Shown here: positions 1 through 8,456 of the stretch, piece after piece
How positions within the stretch are numbered: the stretch's first letter is position 1
How the letters are laid out: every line of letters starts with the position of its first letter
Assembly (NCBI GenBank): GCA_002708995.1
Contig: PAPT01000035.1
Coordinates: 1-64,000 of the forward strand
Length of the DNA: 64,000 nt
Source of the DNA: Geminicoccus sp.
GTDB taxonomy: Bacteria; Pseudomonadota; Alphaproteobacteria; UBA7985
Direction: 5' to 3'
Program-made: the position numbers and the translations under genes
The notes under the pieces: model-generated
Told to the model about the DNA's origin: nothing
Seen by the model: the letters and a program-made list of their open reading frames with translations, nothing else
Database searches by the model: none

Positions 1-22
1 ATGCGAAAGGACGTCGGGTCGC

Positions 23-101
23 GCACAGCGCAGCCTGTCCGTTTGATTGCGCGGGGGAGATTTGTAAGCCGCGAAGCGGCGTCAAATCGAGAACGCAACC
101 T
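23..101. repeat. Dispersed intergenic repeat, copy 1
   Basis: This 79-nt segment matches 35481-35559 at about 68 of 79 positions in the same orientation and without gaps. The conserved core contains a perfect small hairpin, GCCGC-GAA-GCGGC, preceded by AGATTTGTAA and followed by a conserved ACGCAACCT. It lies just beyond the stop of the minus-strand gene at 127, outside any credible coding region. Both copies being intergenic suggests a genomic repeat or a structured RNA or regulatory element rather than coding sequence. The left boundary is close to the window edge, so the full element could be longer. Confidence 0.6.
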
Positions 102-126
102 TCTGCCTCAGGCCTTGTCTTCAGGA

Positions 127-672
127 TCAGACCGGCCGATCGATCATCTCGGTCCGCAGCCGGACGTCCAACTCCAACGCCGTCGCATTGTCGTACGTCG
201 CCAGCGAGATGGTGCGGCCCTGACTGATGGCGCTTTGCAGCACCAGCGTCGCGATGTCGTGAAAGCCTTCAACCTTGCTCTCGATCCGCATGGCGCCCCC
301 TGCGCCGTATTTCACGTGCAGGACGAACAGCCCGCGTTTCCCCCGCGCGCCCCGGAGCAACGTGCCAAGGTAGTACAGATCGGCCCGCTCCAGACCCCTC
401 AGATCCACCCGCTCGGTTCCGGCGAACAAGGCGCGGCGCTCCAGCGTCATGCCGCCCGGATCCACCCGGTAAACCACTGTCCATTGCCAGAGCATGCGCG
501 CCAGCAGGTAAAGGCTCCCCACCAGTCCCAGCCCCGGCAGAGCCGCCCAGAACGAGGGCAGCAGCACCGCCGTCCACAGGCCGAGCAGAGCGGCACCCAG
601 ACCCCCGAGCGCGGCATCTCCGATCCAGGTGCTGGGGCCATAGCGGGCCTCGAAGGGTGGCTTAGCCTGCAT
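127..672 (-). CDS. Small membrane protein with PH-like domain
   Basis: A 181-residue protein of unrecognised specific function. After a short N-terminus two hydrophobic segments (about residues 16-40 and 45-65) form a likely membrane hairpin. The remaining about 110 residues alternate short hydrophobic strands (VVYRVDPGGMTLERRALF, GLFVLHVKYG) in the manner of bacterial PH-like domains attached to membrane hairpins. I chose the ATG at 672, which overlaps the end of the exonuclease III gene by 11 nt, over an earlier in-frame start at 702 inside that gene. The overlap implies co-transcription with xthA. The family assignment is inference from architecture; no catalytic residues are evident. Confidence 0.6.
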   Translation of the reverse strand: MQAKPPFEARYGPSTWIGDAALGGLGAALLGLWTAVLLPSFWAALPGLGLVGSLYLLARMLWQWTVVYRVDPGGMTLERRALFAGTERVDLRGLERADLYYLGTLLRGARGKRGLFVLHVKYGAGGAMRIESKVEGFHDIATLVLQSAISQGRTISLATYDNATALELDVRLRTEMIDRPV

Positions 673-1456
673 CGAGTCCAAGGTCGAGCACCACCGGCGC
701 ATGGTCCGAGGGCTTCTCCCAAGCGCGGCTCTCCCGGAAGACCGAGCCCCCCCGAATCAGGTCGGCGTGCGCCCTTTTCAGCCACAAATGATCCAGCCGC
801 CAGCCCATGTTCCGCTCGAAGGCCGGTGGGTAGCGGTAGCCCCACCAGGTGAACAGCGGTCCCTCGGGCTGCACAGCACGCCCAGTGTCGATCCAGCCGC
901 CGGCCTCGATAGCTTCGGCCATGATCTGCCGCTCGCCATCGGAGTGGCCGACCAGGCGCCGGCATTTCTTGTGGTTGTGAACGTCATGCTCCTGCGGCGC
1001 TATGTTGAGGTCGCCCCCGGCCACGTGTAGCCCGTCACCGGCAAAGAAGGTCTTCATCTCTTCCATGAAAGCGAGCTTGTGAGCGAACTTGTCGTTGATC
1101 GTCACGTCGGGCTTATCCCCGCCTGAGGGCACGTAAAGGCTTGAAACCCGCAGATCGCCGCCGCTGGTGGCAAGGGTCGCGGAGACATGGCGGCCATCGT
1201 CGACCCCGCCGATGACGGTCCTATCGATGTCCCGCAGCGGGTGGCGCGAAGCGATGGCAACCCCGTGCTTGCCCTTGAACCCGTGCGCACAGGTATGGGG
1301 CAGGCCCGCAGCCACAAAGGCCTCGACCGGGAAAATCGCCGCGTCCATCTTGATTTCCTGCAGCATCAGCACGTCGGGCTGAAGCGCCTCGATGACCTGT
1401 TCCACGTGCGCCGCACGCGCCCGCAGGCCGTTCACATTCCAAGTGACAAGTCTCAT
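662..1456 (-). CDS. xthA: Exodeoxyribonuclease III
   Basis: A 264-residue exonuclease III/AP endonuclease of the EEP superfamily, which cuts DNA 5' of abasic sites and degrades 3' ends in base-excision repair. The N-terminus MRLVTWNVNGLRAR and the motif LQEIKMD carry the metal-binding Asn and Glu. GGDLNIAPQEHDVHN holds the catalytic Asp/Asn pair and SDHAPVVLDL the terminal Asp-His. Length is normal for XthA (about 260-270). It begins 9 nt downstream of the amidotransferase gene and overlaps the PH-like gene at its 3' end, so the three are probably one transcript. Confidence 0.93.
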   Translation of the reverse strand: MRLVTWNVNGLRARAAHVEQVIEALQPDVLMLQEIKMDAAIFPVEAFVAAGLPHTCAHGFKGKHGVAIASRHPLRDIDRTVIGGVDDGRHVSATLATSGGDLRVSSLYVPSGGDKPDVTINDKFAHKLAFMEEMKTFFAGDGLHVAGGDLNIAPQEHDVHNHKKCRRLVGHSDGERQIMAEAIEAGGWIDTGRAVQPEGPLFTWWGYRYPPAFERNMGWRLDHLWLKRAHADLIRGGSVFRESRAWEKPSDHAPVVLDLGLDAG

Positions 1457-1465
1457 GGCACGACC

Positions 1466-2224
1466 CTAGCCCTCAGGCTGGCAGGCGTCCACAAATGCGT
1501 CGAAAAGCGCCGTGCTGACGGGGTCATGGGGCACCGCCTCCGGGTGCCACTGCACGCCGAGGCAGAAGGCCTGCGCCGCCCGCAGCGACACGTCCTCCAC
1601 GAGGCCATCGCCAGCCGTGGCTTCGACCTGCAGCCCGTCACCGACCCGATCCACACCCTGCAGGTGCAGCGAGTTCACCCGGATCGGATCGTCCGAGCCG
1701 AGGATGCCAGCCAGCACCCCGCCGGGTGTGACCTGCACCCGTTGCCAGGCGCCGTACTTGATCTCCGGCGCGAAGGACGTGGGCGCGCGGTGATCGTGGC
1801 GGCCAGCGGCCGTGTGCACGGCCTGCACCAAGCTGCCGCCGGCGAAAACGTTCAGCTCCTGAAACCCTCGGCAGATAGCAAAGACCGGCTTGTCCGCCGC
1901 AATGCAGCGCTCGAGCAGGGTCCAGGTGCAGGCGTCACGGTGGATGTCCAGCGGCAGGCTTTCGCTGGAAACTGCGCCGCCGTAGCGGTCCGGGTGGACA
2001 TTGCTCAGGCTCCCGGTGAGCAGCAGGCCATCCATTCGGGCCAGCAGGGCGTCAAAGGGCGTCTGCTCCCCGAAATTTGGGATCGGCAGCGGCAGAGCAC
2101 CACGGTCGAGCAGCGGCTCGAGGTACTTCTGCCCCACCGCCAGTTCGAGAAACTCGGGTGTGCGCTCGTGCTTGGGCCGGGCGCAGGTCATGACCCCGAT
2201 AACCGGGGTGTTGTCAGCCGCCAT
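1466..2224 (-). CDS. Gamma-glutamyl-gamma-aminobutyrate hydrolase family protein (PuuD-like)
   Basis: A 252-residue class I glutamine-amidotransferase-fold hydrolase. The nucleophile Cys lies in FAICRGFQELN, the hallmark of the PuuD/peptidase C26 group, and the catalytic His in GVQWHPEA near the C-terminus. Family members hydrolyse gamma-glutamyl amides such as gamma-glutamyl-GABA from putrescine degradation. No other putrescine pathway genes (puuABC) are near, so the true substrate is uncertain. It ends 9 nt before xthA and starts 3 nt after the lolA-like stop, consistent with one minus-strand operon. Confidence 0.85.
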   Translation of the reverse strand: MAADNTPVIGVMTCARPKHERTPEFLELAVGQKYLEPLLDRGALPLPIPNFGEQTPFDALLARMDGLLLTGSLSNVHPDRYGGAVSSESLPLDIHRDACTWTLLERCIAADKPVFAICRGFQELNVFAGGSLVQAVHTAAGRHDHRAPTSFAPEIKYGAWQRVQVTPGGVLAGILGSDDPIRVNSLHLQGVDRVGDGLQVEATAGDGLVEDVSLRAAQAFCLGVQWHPEAVPHDPVSTALFDAFVDACQPEG

Positions 2225-2226
2225 CC

Positions 2227-2862
2227 TCAGAATCCCGGGCGTTGGAACAGCGCGTCGGGCAGCGGCACGCCATAGGCCATGGATTCCAGCCGGACGGTGG
2301 TTCGCTCGCCCTTGTCGTCGATCACCTGCCAGGCGCGCAACTCCAGCGTCTGGGTGTCGAGCACGAGGATCAGCTGTCCCTGATTGGGGTTGCGCCGGTC
2401 CTGCATGGTGACCAGCACCGATTCCGCCACGCGCTCGATCTTCAGCACCTTCACCCCGTTGGCGAGGTCGGGGTCTTCGGCGAGCAGGAATTTCAGCGGA
2501 GTCTGGTTAATCTGCCGGTGGGCCGAGGTCTCGTCCTTGGTGTTGTAGGTGCCGATGAAGCGCCCGTCGGCGACCAGCAAGGCCGGGGAAGGATCGTCGT
2601 AGTCAAAGCGCATGCGGCCCGGACGGGCGATATAGATGTCGCCCCGGACGATCTGTCCGGCGTCGGAAATCTGCATGAAGCGCCCCTGCGCCGTGGCGAT
2701 CCGCTCGATCTGGTTCTCGACTTCGCCAAGGAAGGCGATCACCTGTTCCCGCGTGGTCTGGGCCTTCGCGGCGGGGGCGGCAATAGAGAGAAGCAGTGTG
2801 GCAACGGCACCCACAACGGCAACAGCGGCAGCGGCGGTAAAGGACGGCAGGGCTCGGGTCAT
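2227..2862 (-). CDS. LolA-type outer membrane lipoprotein carrier
   Basis: A 211-residue periplasmic protein of the LolA family, which shuttles lipoproteins from the inner-membrane LolCDE complex to the outer membrane. A signal peptide (about residues 1-35, ending at APAAKA) precedes a fold with the family signatures ARPGRMRFDYDDP, FIGTYNTKDET and TPLKFLLAEDP. Length is normal. I chose the ATG at 2862; a TTG at 2913 would put 17 residues ahead of the signal peptide. No strong Shine-Dalgarno sequence is visible before it. A LolB partner is not in the window. Confidence 0.85.
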   Translation of the reverse strand: MTRALPSFTAAAAVAVVGAVATLLLSIAAPAAKAQTTREQVIAFLGEVENQIERIATAQGRFMQISDAGQIVRGDIYIARPGRMRFDYDDPSPALLVADGRFIGTYNTKDETSAHRQINQTPLKFLLAEDPDLANGVKVLKIERVAESVLVTMQDRRNPNQGQLILVLDTQTLELRAWQVIDDKGERTTVRLESMAYGVPLPDALFQRPGF

Positions 2863-3227
2863 GGAGGTCTCGTCTGTCAGAGGGCGGGCTTTGGTGGGGT
2901 GCCACGATGCCAAAATGTCAGGGCGTCAGGGCGAATAAGCGTCGGTCAGGTTTCGGCTTTAACCAGTGTGGCGCAGATATTTGCAAGCAATATGGCGTAT
3001 TTGCCCCGACTTGTACTAAAAAGACCAGTCACGAAGACCTCAGCGCAGCCGCAGCCCAGTTGCCGCAGACCCAGGGGCGTTGCCCGACGCGTTGCCAGCG
3101 ATACAGGGAACAAAGGGCAGCACGCCCCGAACCGGGGCGAGACGACGCGGGGCAGGATACCGCAGTCATGCCTTGATCTCCGCCTGTCTGCCGCTCATGT
3201 TAGGGGGACAAAAGCAGGGAAAGACCC
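2863..3227. other. Intergenic region between lolA and nfuA
   Basis: About 365 nt separating divergent genes, so it should hold promoters in both directions. The middle (2975-3030) is AT-richer than the flanks and includes TTGCAAGCAA, a short palindrome. A perfect 7-bp stem with loop AAC (CGCCCCG/CGGGGCG) occupies 3123-3139; it has no U-run and so is not a terminator. GGGGGACAAAAGCAGGGAAAG at 3202-3222 supplies purine-rich sequence ahead of nfuA. I see no convincing gene in the region. Confidence 0.5.
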
Positions 3228-3773
3228 ATGTTCATCCAGACTGAATCGACCCCCAACCCGGCCACGCTGAAATTTCTGCCTGGCCTGACCGTGCTCGAAA
3301 GCGGTTCCGCACACTTCGATACCGTCGAAGAAGCGTCCGTGTCGCCGCTGGCCGAACGCCTGTTTGAAGTCGAAGGCGTAACGGGTGTTTTTCTGGGCTC
3401 TGATTTTATCACCGTACACAAGACCGAGGATCGGGAGTGGTTTCTGATCAAGCCTTCGATTCTCGGCCTGATCATGGAGCACTTCACCGCCGGTCGGCCC
3501 GTGATGCGCGAGACCGAAGCAGCCGGGGAAAGCAGCGAGGAAGACAGCGAAGTCGTCACTCAGATCAAGGATCTGCTCGACACCCGCGTCCGCCCCGCAG
3601 TGGCCATGGATGGCGGCGATATCGTCTTCCACGAATTCAAGGACGGTGTGGTCTATCTGCACATGCGCGGCGCCTGCGCTGGCTGTCCGTCCTCGACCGC
3701 GACCCTGAAAATGGGAATCGAGAACATGCTCAAACATTATGTTCCCGACGTGCGCGAAGTCACGGCAGTCTGA
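3228..3773 (+). CDS. nfuA: Nfu/NifU-family Fe-S cluster carrier
   Basis: A 181-residue Fe-S scaffold or carrier protein. The N-terminal Nfu domain (residues 1-87) begins with the signature MFIQTESTPNPATLKFLPG. The C-terminal NifU domain (about 110-181) carries the cluster-binding CxxC at Cys150/Cys153 within GACAGCPSSTATLKMGIE. This is the usual alphaproteobacterial and mitochondrial Nfu1 architecture, delivering 4Fe-4S clusters to enzymes such as MiaB and lipoate synthase. Preceded by a purine-rich stretch and probably transcribed from its own promoter in the 365-nt gap upstream. The symbol is by family; the alpha form differs from E. coli NfuA in its N-terminal domain. Confidence 0.92.
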   Translation: MFIQTESTPNPATLKFLPGLTVLESGSAHFDTVEEASVSPLAERLFEVEGVTGVFLGSDFITVHKTEDREWFLIKPSILGLIMEHFTAGRPVMRETEAAGESSEEDSEVVTQIKDLLDTRVRPAVAMDGGDIVFHEFKDGVVYLHMRGACAGCPSSTATLKMGIENMLKHYVPDVREVTAV

Positions 3774-3871
3774 GCCTTGAAATCGCACCATCCCGGCAGG
3801 TCATAGTCGAGATTAGGTCACATAATCCTGTTTCCGCCGCATTGATGTGTGAATCCACTGGCTGAATCCCT

Positions 3872-5320
3872 ATGCAGCTAAGGCATTCATCAGTGAGTTA
3901 CCCCTGTAAGGACGTCCCCTTGACCGGAAGTTCCCAAAAGTCTGCCACCATTGGTCTGGCATTTGTCCTGCTGCTCGCTCTGACGGCCTGCGGCGCTGTT
4001 GAACCGACCTCAACCGACGTCGCAGAGGACGGGGCTGAAGCAGCGACCGCCAGTGAGGTGGCCGCGGTCGACACCAGCGACCTGACCTCCAAGGAAAGGG
4101 CTGAGGCGGCACTGCGTAGCGTGCCCGGGCAAATCGTCGATCGTCTCACCACCTTCGATCAGCGCATGAACCAGCTGCCGGGGCAGGTTTCCGAGTACTT
4201 CGCCTTCGACGAAGACAAGGCGGTCAAGGTCAAGGATGGCGGCTTTGAGTTTCAGGATGGCACCATCGACTATATTTTCTCCGAATGGCTACCGCGGGTA
4301 AGCGGCAACGAAGCCCGTGAAGCCCGCGCGGAAGAAGCACGCGCTGCGCGCGCCGAGGAAGAGCGCCAGCAGCAGATCGCGGCATCGCCACAGGGTATCG
4401 ATTTCTCGCAAGCCACCCCGCTGAACGCCACCGGCGCCAGCCAGGGCAACCAGTTCGCCATCGCGCCGGCCTACGCCGCCGGGTCGGGACAGAGCCAGCA
4501 GGTGGCTAATCCAGCTAGCGCCATCTTCAACCGACCTGCCGTGAACAAGTCGCTGCCCGGCGGCATCGAAAGCGTCGGTCGCTTCTTCGATCAGAATGGC
4601 TACCGTCTGGAGTCGATTCGGCGCGGCGCACTGGTCCCGCCGGTCTTTGCCCGGACCCTGCCCCATGACATGAACAACAGCGTTCCGGCGAACAAGGACG
4701 TGTTTATCCGGCTACTGCTGCCGCTGGTGCTCAAGGCCAACGCCGAAGTTGCCATGGAGCGCGCCATCATACTCAACAGCGGTTACAGCGGTACCATCCC
4801 GCAGGCACCGGTGGAGGTGCAGGCCATCGCCGCCAAATACGATATTCAGAGCAACACCACCAATCTGCTGCAGCGTGTTGACGTGCTGCCCCCGAGCCTG
4901 ATCCTCGCACAGGCCGGCCTGGAAAGCGGCTGGGGCACGTCCCGCTACGTTCAGCAGGGCAACGCCCTGTTCGGACAGCGGGTCTGGGACGCCAGCCAGC
5001 CGGGCATGACCCCGAACGCGCGTGAAGCGGATGCCACGCACCGGGTGCGCACCTTCACCACACTGGAAGAATCGATCCGCAGCTACCTACGCAATCTGAA
5101 CATGAACAACGCCTACCTCGAGCTTCGCCGGACGCGGGCGTCGTACCGCGCCGCGGGGCGCCCGGTGACGGCACTCGAGCTGATCCCGAGGCTGCAGTAT
5201 TACAGCGAAGATCCGGCGTACTACCTCGGCACGCTGAACCGCATCGTCTCCGATAGCCGCCTGACCGACTTTGACCGCGCTGCGCTGTCCAACGGTCAGC
5301 CCATGAACCTCTTCTTATAG
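3872..5320 (+). CDS. Bax-like glucosaminidase-domain lipoprotein
   Basis: A secreted lipoprotein of up to 482 residues. The N-terminus has a signal peptide with lipobox LLALTAC and no aspartate after the Cys, favouring outer-membrane sorting. A charged Ala/Glu-rich helix (about residues 145-170, EAREARAEEARAARAEEER) follows. The C-terminal half (about 300-470) is a glucosaminidase/Bax domain with the catalytic Glu in LAQAGLESGWGTSRY, typical of peptidoglycan-cleaving enzymes. The start is uncertain: ATG 3872 lacks a good ribosome site, whereas TTG 3920 has AAGGAC 6-7 nt upstream and gives a more usual 24-residue signal peptide. It ends 8 nt before tsaB. Confidence 0.82.
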   Translation: MQLRHSSVSYPCKDVPLTGSSQKSATIGLAFVLLLALTACGAVEPTSTDVAEDGAEAATASEVAAVDTSDLTSKERAEAALRSVPGQIVDRLTTFDQRMNQLPGQVSEYFAFDEDKAVKVKDGGFEFQDGTIDYIFSEWLPRVSGNEAREARAEEARAARAEEERQQQIAASPQGIDFSQATPLNATGASQGNQFAIAPAYAAGSGQSQQVANPASAIFNRPAVNKSLPGGIESVGRFFDQNGYRLESIRRGALVPPVFARTLPHDMNNSVPANKDVFIRLLLPLVLKANAEVAMERAIILNSGYSGTIPQAPVEVQAIAAKYDIQSNTTNLLQRVDVLPPSLILAQAGLESGWGTSRYVQQGNALFGQRVWDASQPGMTPNAREADATHRVRTFTTLEESIRSYLRNLNMNNAYLELRRTRASYRAAGRPVTALELIPRLQYYSEDPAYYLGTLNRIVSDSRLTDFDRAALSNGQPMNLFL

Positions 5321-5328
5321 AGACAGCC

Positions 5329-5964
5329 ATGCTAGCGCTGGCCTTCGAGTGCGCTGGTTTGGGCCTCAACGCGGCCCTCGCTGAGGATGGTGAGGTTCTG
5401 GCCCGGGAGCAGCTGAGCATGGATCGCGGGCAGCCTGCGGTTCTGGTGCCAACCCTGCAAGCCCTGTTCAAAACCGCCCAGCGACAGCCTGGCCGCGTGG
5501 ACCGCATTGGCGTGACCCTCGGCCCGGGCGGATTCACCGGTATTCGGCTGGGCATCGCCACCGGGCTGGGGCTGGCCCGGTCCTCGGGTGCCGCGTTTTT
5601 TGGCCTGAATGCCTTTGACGTCTTCGCCGCCCCGGAAACTGACACCTGCAATCTCGGAGTGATCATCGAATCCCGCCGCGAGGAACTGTTCGTCCGCACC
5701 TACGATGCAGCGGGTGAACCCCGGTCCCCGGACAGCCTGCTGACCCCCGTTGAGATCCACGAGCGCTATGCCCAGACCCGCTGGATCGGTTCTGCCGCAC
5801 GCCGGGTTTCCGCCGATGCCGTCGACAGCAGCCCAGATATGGCGTGGGTCGCCCGGCATCTGTCCAAAGAGCCGGTTGCCCCGGGCTGGCTCAGCGACGG
5901 ACAGGGACAGCAGAGCCCCCTTTATATGCGCGCGCCTGAAATCGGCGCTGCAAAGAGCAAATGA
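5329..5964 (+). CDS. tsaB: tRNA threonylcarbamoyladenosine biosynthesis protein TsaB
   Basis: A 211-residue ASKHA-fold protein, the dimerisation partner of TsaD in making the universal t6A37 modification of ANN-decoding tRNAs. The signature GPGGFTGIRLGIATGLGLA around residues 65-83 is diagnostic for TsaB, and the N-terminus MLALAFECAGLGLNAAL is the first ASKHA strand pair. Length is normal. It overlaps rimI by 4 nt, the common alphaproteobacterial arrangement, implying translational coupling. TsaD, TsaC and TsaE are not in this window. Confidence 0.94.
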   Translation: MLALAFECAGLGLNAALAEDGEVLAREQLSMDRGQPAVLVPTLQALFKTAQRQPGRVDRIGVTLGPGGFTGIRLGIATGLGLARSSGAAFFGLNAFDVFAAPETDTCNLGVIIESRREELFVRTYDAAGEPRSPDSLLTPVEIHERYAQTRWIGSAARRVSADAVDSSPDMAWVARHLSKEPVAPGWLSDGQGQQSPLYMRAPEIGAAKSK

Positions 5965-6401
5965 CCGTACAGCGCCTCAGCGTGGAAGACGCCCCGGCCA
6001 TGGCGCGTCTCCATGCCGAGGGTTTTGACCGCCCGTGGTCGGCAGACGACTTCGCAGATTTTCTGACGAAACGTACCTATGCAGCATTTGGCATCGTCCG
6101 GGATGAAAAACTGCAGGCGTTTATCCTGTATCAGCAGATACCACCCGAATTGGAACTCTGTGCCATCGTTGTCACGCCAAAATTTCGGCGTGAAGGGCTT
6201 GCGCGAACCTTGATTATAGACAGCCTTGCCAATTTTGAAGACATCTCAACTTGCTATCTTGAAGTGAATGAGCATAACACTGCCGCAAGGCTGCTCTACG
6301 CTTCTCTCGGTTTTGAGGTTTCCACAGTCCGAAATGGCTACTACAGGTCTCAGGACGGTTCAGCAGCCGATGCAATTGTAATGATGCTGCAACCTCAGTA
6401 A
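5961..6401 (+). CDS. rimI: Ribosomal protein S18-alanine N-acetyltransferase
   Basis: A 146-residue GNAT acetyltransferase. The acetyl-CoA loop appears as VTPKFRREGLARTLI, and the C-terminal NEHNTAARLLYASLGFEVS is the usual RimI motif for acetylating the N-terminal Ala of ribosomal protein S18. The start overlaps the tsaB stop by 4 nt. Base composition becomes markedly AT-rich in its last third and continues into the following intergenic region, unlike the surrounding genes. Confidence 0.92.
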   Translation: MTVQRLSVEDAPAMARLHAEGFDRPWSADDFADFLTKRTYAAFGIVRDEKLQAFILYQQIPPELELCAIVVTPKFRREGLARTLIIDSLANFEDISTCYLEVNEHNTAARLLYASLGFEVSTVRNGYYRSQDGSAADAIVMMLQPQ

Positions 6402-6427
6402 TTCATGCCCATTAAATTTAAAAAATA

Positions 6428-6463
6428 TTACGGCGATATCTTAGCCGTACAATCAAATTGATT
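6428..6463. promoter_or_regulatory. Paired inverted repeats upstream of mucR (candidate operator)
   Basis: In the AT-rich 174-nt gap between rimI and mucR lie two adjacent inverted repeats. TACGGC-(9 nt)-GCCGTA spans 6428-6448, and CAATCAA-A-TTGATTG spans 6449-6463 with perfect 7-bp arms. Neither is followed by a U-run, so a terminator is unlikely. A third hairpin with a UUCG-type loop (GCCAA-TTCGG-TTGGC) is at 6504-6518. MucR proteins are known to bind AT-rich DNA and repress their own genes, so these are plausible operator elements; that role is inferred. Confidence 0.4.
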
Positions 6464-6575
6464 GATTTCGAGTTTTGTGTGAAATACCAACACTTCTAAT
6501 ATTGCCAATTCGGTTGGCGATGAAGATTTCCAATATTTGGAGATGGTACATTTTTTTCCTAAGGATCAGGATAAG

Positions 6576-6983
6576 ATGAAAGAAAATGAAAACTCAGAGC
6601 TGCTGGCCCTGACGGCCGACATCGTTGCAGCGCACGTTTCGAACAATTCCGTCGCCGTTGGTGACCTGCCGCGCATGATTGCTGATGTCTACGACTCGCT
6701 CTCGGGTTTGGGCGAAGCGCCCACGCCCGTTGAAGAAGAGCTGGTGCCTGCAGTCGCCGTCCGCTCCTCGATCAAGCCCGACTTTCTGGTTTGCCTCGAA
6801 GACGGCAAGAAGCTGAAGATGCTCAAGCGGCACCTGAAGACGGCTTATAACATGACGCCGGACGAGTACCGTCAGCGCTGGGGCCTGCCGTCGGACTACC
6901 CGATGGTAGCGCCGAACTACGCGGCCCAGCGCTCCAAACTGGCCAAGGAAATTGGTCTGGGGACCCGTCGCGGGAAGAAATAA
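6576..6983 (+). CDS. MucR/Ros family transcriptional regulator
   Basis: A 135-residue MucR-type regulator, a global repressor family in alphaproteobacteria that controls exopolysaccharide, motility and cell-cycle genes. The N-terminal LALTADIVAAHVSNN is the oligomerisation segment. The zinc-finger-like DNA-binding part (about residues 65-125) reads CLEDGKKLKMLKRHL followed by NMTPDEYRQRWGLP and YPMVAPNYA. The usual last His ligand position holds Ala (RHLKTAY), with Cys73 and His86 retained. I chose the ATG at 6576, with AGGATAAG just upstream; in-frame starts at 6537 and 6543 give an atypical N-terminus. It stands alone between an AT-rich promoter region and a terminator. Confidence 0.9.
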   Translation: MKENENSELLALTADIVAAHVSNNSVAVGDLPRMIADVYDSLSGLGEAPTPVEEELVPAVAVRSSIKPDFLVCLEDGKKLKMLKRHLKTAYNMTPDEYRQRWGLPSDYPMVAPNYAAQRSKLAKEIGLGTRRGKK

Positions 6984-7007
6984 TCCCGCCGACCTTTCTT
7001 CAAAGGC

Positions 7008-7041
7008 GGTCGCAGGGTAATGACCTTGCGGCCGTTTTTTG
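7008..7041 (+). terminator. Rho-independent terminator after mucR
   Basis: GGTCGCAGG at 7008-7016 pairs with CCTTGCGGCC at 7023-7032, with one bulge and one G-U pair, and is followed by a run of six T at 7035-7040. It sits 25 nt past the mucR stop and before miaB, so it should end the mucR transcript and separate it from the miaB operon. Confidence 0.7.
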
Positions 7042-7078
7042 TTTTCATCGCCCAGTGACGAAGTGATACCAAGCCAGA

Positions 7079-8440
7079 ATGACAGAGAATTCGGAAAAGC
7101 GCGTCTTTATCCGCACCTACGGGTGCCAGATGAACGTCTATGATTCAGAGCGGATGTCCGAAAGCCTGGCCAAGGCTGGCTACGCCGCCACCGACCGCGC
7201 CGAAGACGCCGATCTGGTGGTCCTGAACACCTGCCACATCCGTGAAAAGGCGGCAGAGAAGGTCTATTCCGAGGTCGGCCGCATGCGGCAGCTGCGGGAG
7301 CAGCGCGGCAAGGGCCTGACCATCGCCGTCACAGGCTGCGTCGCGCAGGCCGAAGGCGCCGAAATCCAGCGACGCGCACCCGCCGTCGATCTGGTCGTTG
7401 GCCCCCAGTCCTACCATCGCCTGCCGGAGCTGGTCGCGCGCGCGGAGCAGGGCGAGACAGCGCTGGTCGAAACCGATTTTCCGGTCGAATCAAAGTTCGA
7501 CCACCTGCCCGAGGAACGCTCGGCCTCCACCGGTGCCGCAGCCTTCCTGACGGTGCAAGAGGGCTGCGATAAGTTCTGCTCATTCTGCGTGGTGCCCTAC
7601 ACACGGGGTGCGGAGGAATCCCGCCCGGTTGACTCGGTGCTGGCCGAAGCCGAGCGCCTTGCCGGTCAGGGCGTCCGCGAAATCACCCTGCTAGGGCAGA
7701 ACGTCAACGCCTACCACGGCGCAGCGCCCAACGGTGCAGCCGGTTCCTGGAACCTGGCGCAGCTGCTGCGGGCGCTGGGAGAGATTTCAGGGCTGCAGCG
7801 GCTGCGTTTCACCACCTCCCACCCCAAGGATATGGACGACGACCTGCTCGCGGCCTTTGCTGAAAACCCCAAGCTCATGCCCTACCTCCACCTGCCGGTG
7901 CAGTCCGGTTCAGACCCGATCCTCAAGGCCATGAACCGCTCGCACACCGCTGCCGAGTACCTCGACATCATCGAGCGCCTGCGCAACATCCGCCCCGACA
8001 TGGCGATCAGCGGTGATTTCATTGTCGGCTTCCCGGGTGAGAGCGACGCCGATTTCGCCGATACGCTCAAGATCGTCACGGCGGTCAACTACGCGCAGGC
8101 CTACTCGTTCAAGTACAGCCCCCGGCCCGGTACCCCGGCTGCCGGTGTCGAATTCCACGTCCCCGAAGAGGTGAAGAGCCAGCGGCTCGAAGCCCTGCAG
8201 CAGCTCCTCAACGAGCAGCAGTTGGCCTTCAACCAGAGCTGCGTCGGACGTCGGCTGTCGCTGCTGCTGGAACGGCCGGGGAAGGAAGACGCGCAGCTGA
8301 TCGGTCGCAGCCCCTATATGCAGTCGGTACATGTCCTGGCGCCGCAACATCGCATGGGTCAGATCGTCGACGTAGACATTACGTCCGCCGGCCCTAATTC
8401 GCTCAAGGGCAAAATCACGATGGCGCAGAAAGCAGCCTGA
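7079..8440 (+). CDS. miaB: tRNA-2-methylthio-N6-dimethylallyladenosine synthase MiaB
   Basis: A 453-residue radical-SAM methylthiotransferase that adds the 2-methylthio group to i6A37 of tRNAs reading UNN codons. The N-terminal UPF0004 domain carries Cys16, Cys52 and Cys87 for the auxiliary 4Fe-4S cluster. The radical-SAM cluster motif is Cys163-Cys167-Cys170 in [19 protein letters not shown]-terminal TRAM domain covers about residues 378-445. Length is normal. It heads a plus-strand group with phoH (16-nt gap), ybeY and corC, the classic order. The Nfu-type carrier at 3228 is a plausible cluster donor. Confidence 0.96.
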   Translation: MTENSEKRVFIRTYGCQMNVYDSERMSESLAKAGYAATDRAEDADLVVLNTCHIREKAAEKVYSEVGRMRQLREQRGKGLTIAVTGCVAQAEGAEIQRRAPAVDLVVGPQSYHRLPELVARAEQGETALVETDFPVESKFDHLPEERSASTGAAAFLTVQEGCDKFCSFCVVPYTRGAEESRPVDSVLAEAERLAGQGVREITLLGQNVNAYHGAAPNGAAGSWNLAQLLRALGEISGLQRLRFTTSHPKDMDDDLLAAFAENPKLMPYLHLPVQSGSDPILKAMNRSHTAAEYLDIIERLRNIRPDMAISGDFIVGFPGESDADFADTLKIVTAVNYAQAYSFKYSPRPGTPAAGVEFHVPEEVKSQRLEALQQLLNEQQLAFNQSCVGRRLSLLLERPGKEDAQLIGRSPYMQSVHVLAPQHRMGQIVDVDITSAGPNSLKGKITMAQKAA

Positions 8441-8456
8441 TCACGGAAGGGAACGC

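Noticed and set aside
3123-3139. GC hairpin upstream of nfuA as a terminator
   Set aside because: It is a perfect 7-bp stem but has no U-run, and the adjacent gene is transcribed away from it.
6790-6850. Loss of the second His zinc ligand in MucR
   Set aside because: RHLKTAY lacks the usual last His, but I recall similar sequences in MucR proteins from this group, so it is probably normal for the clade.
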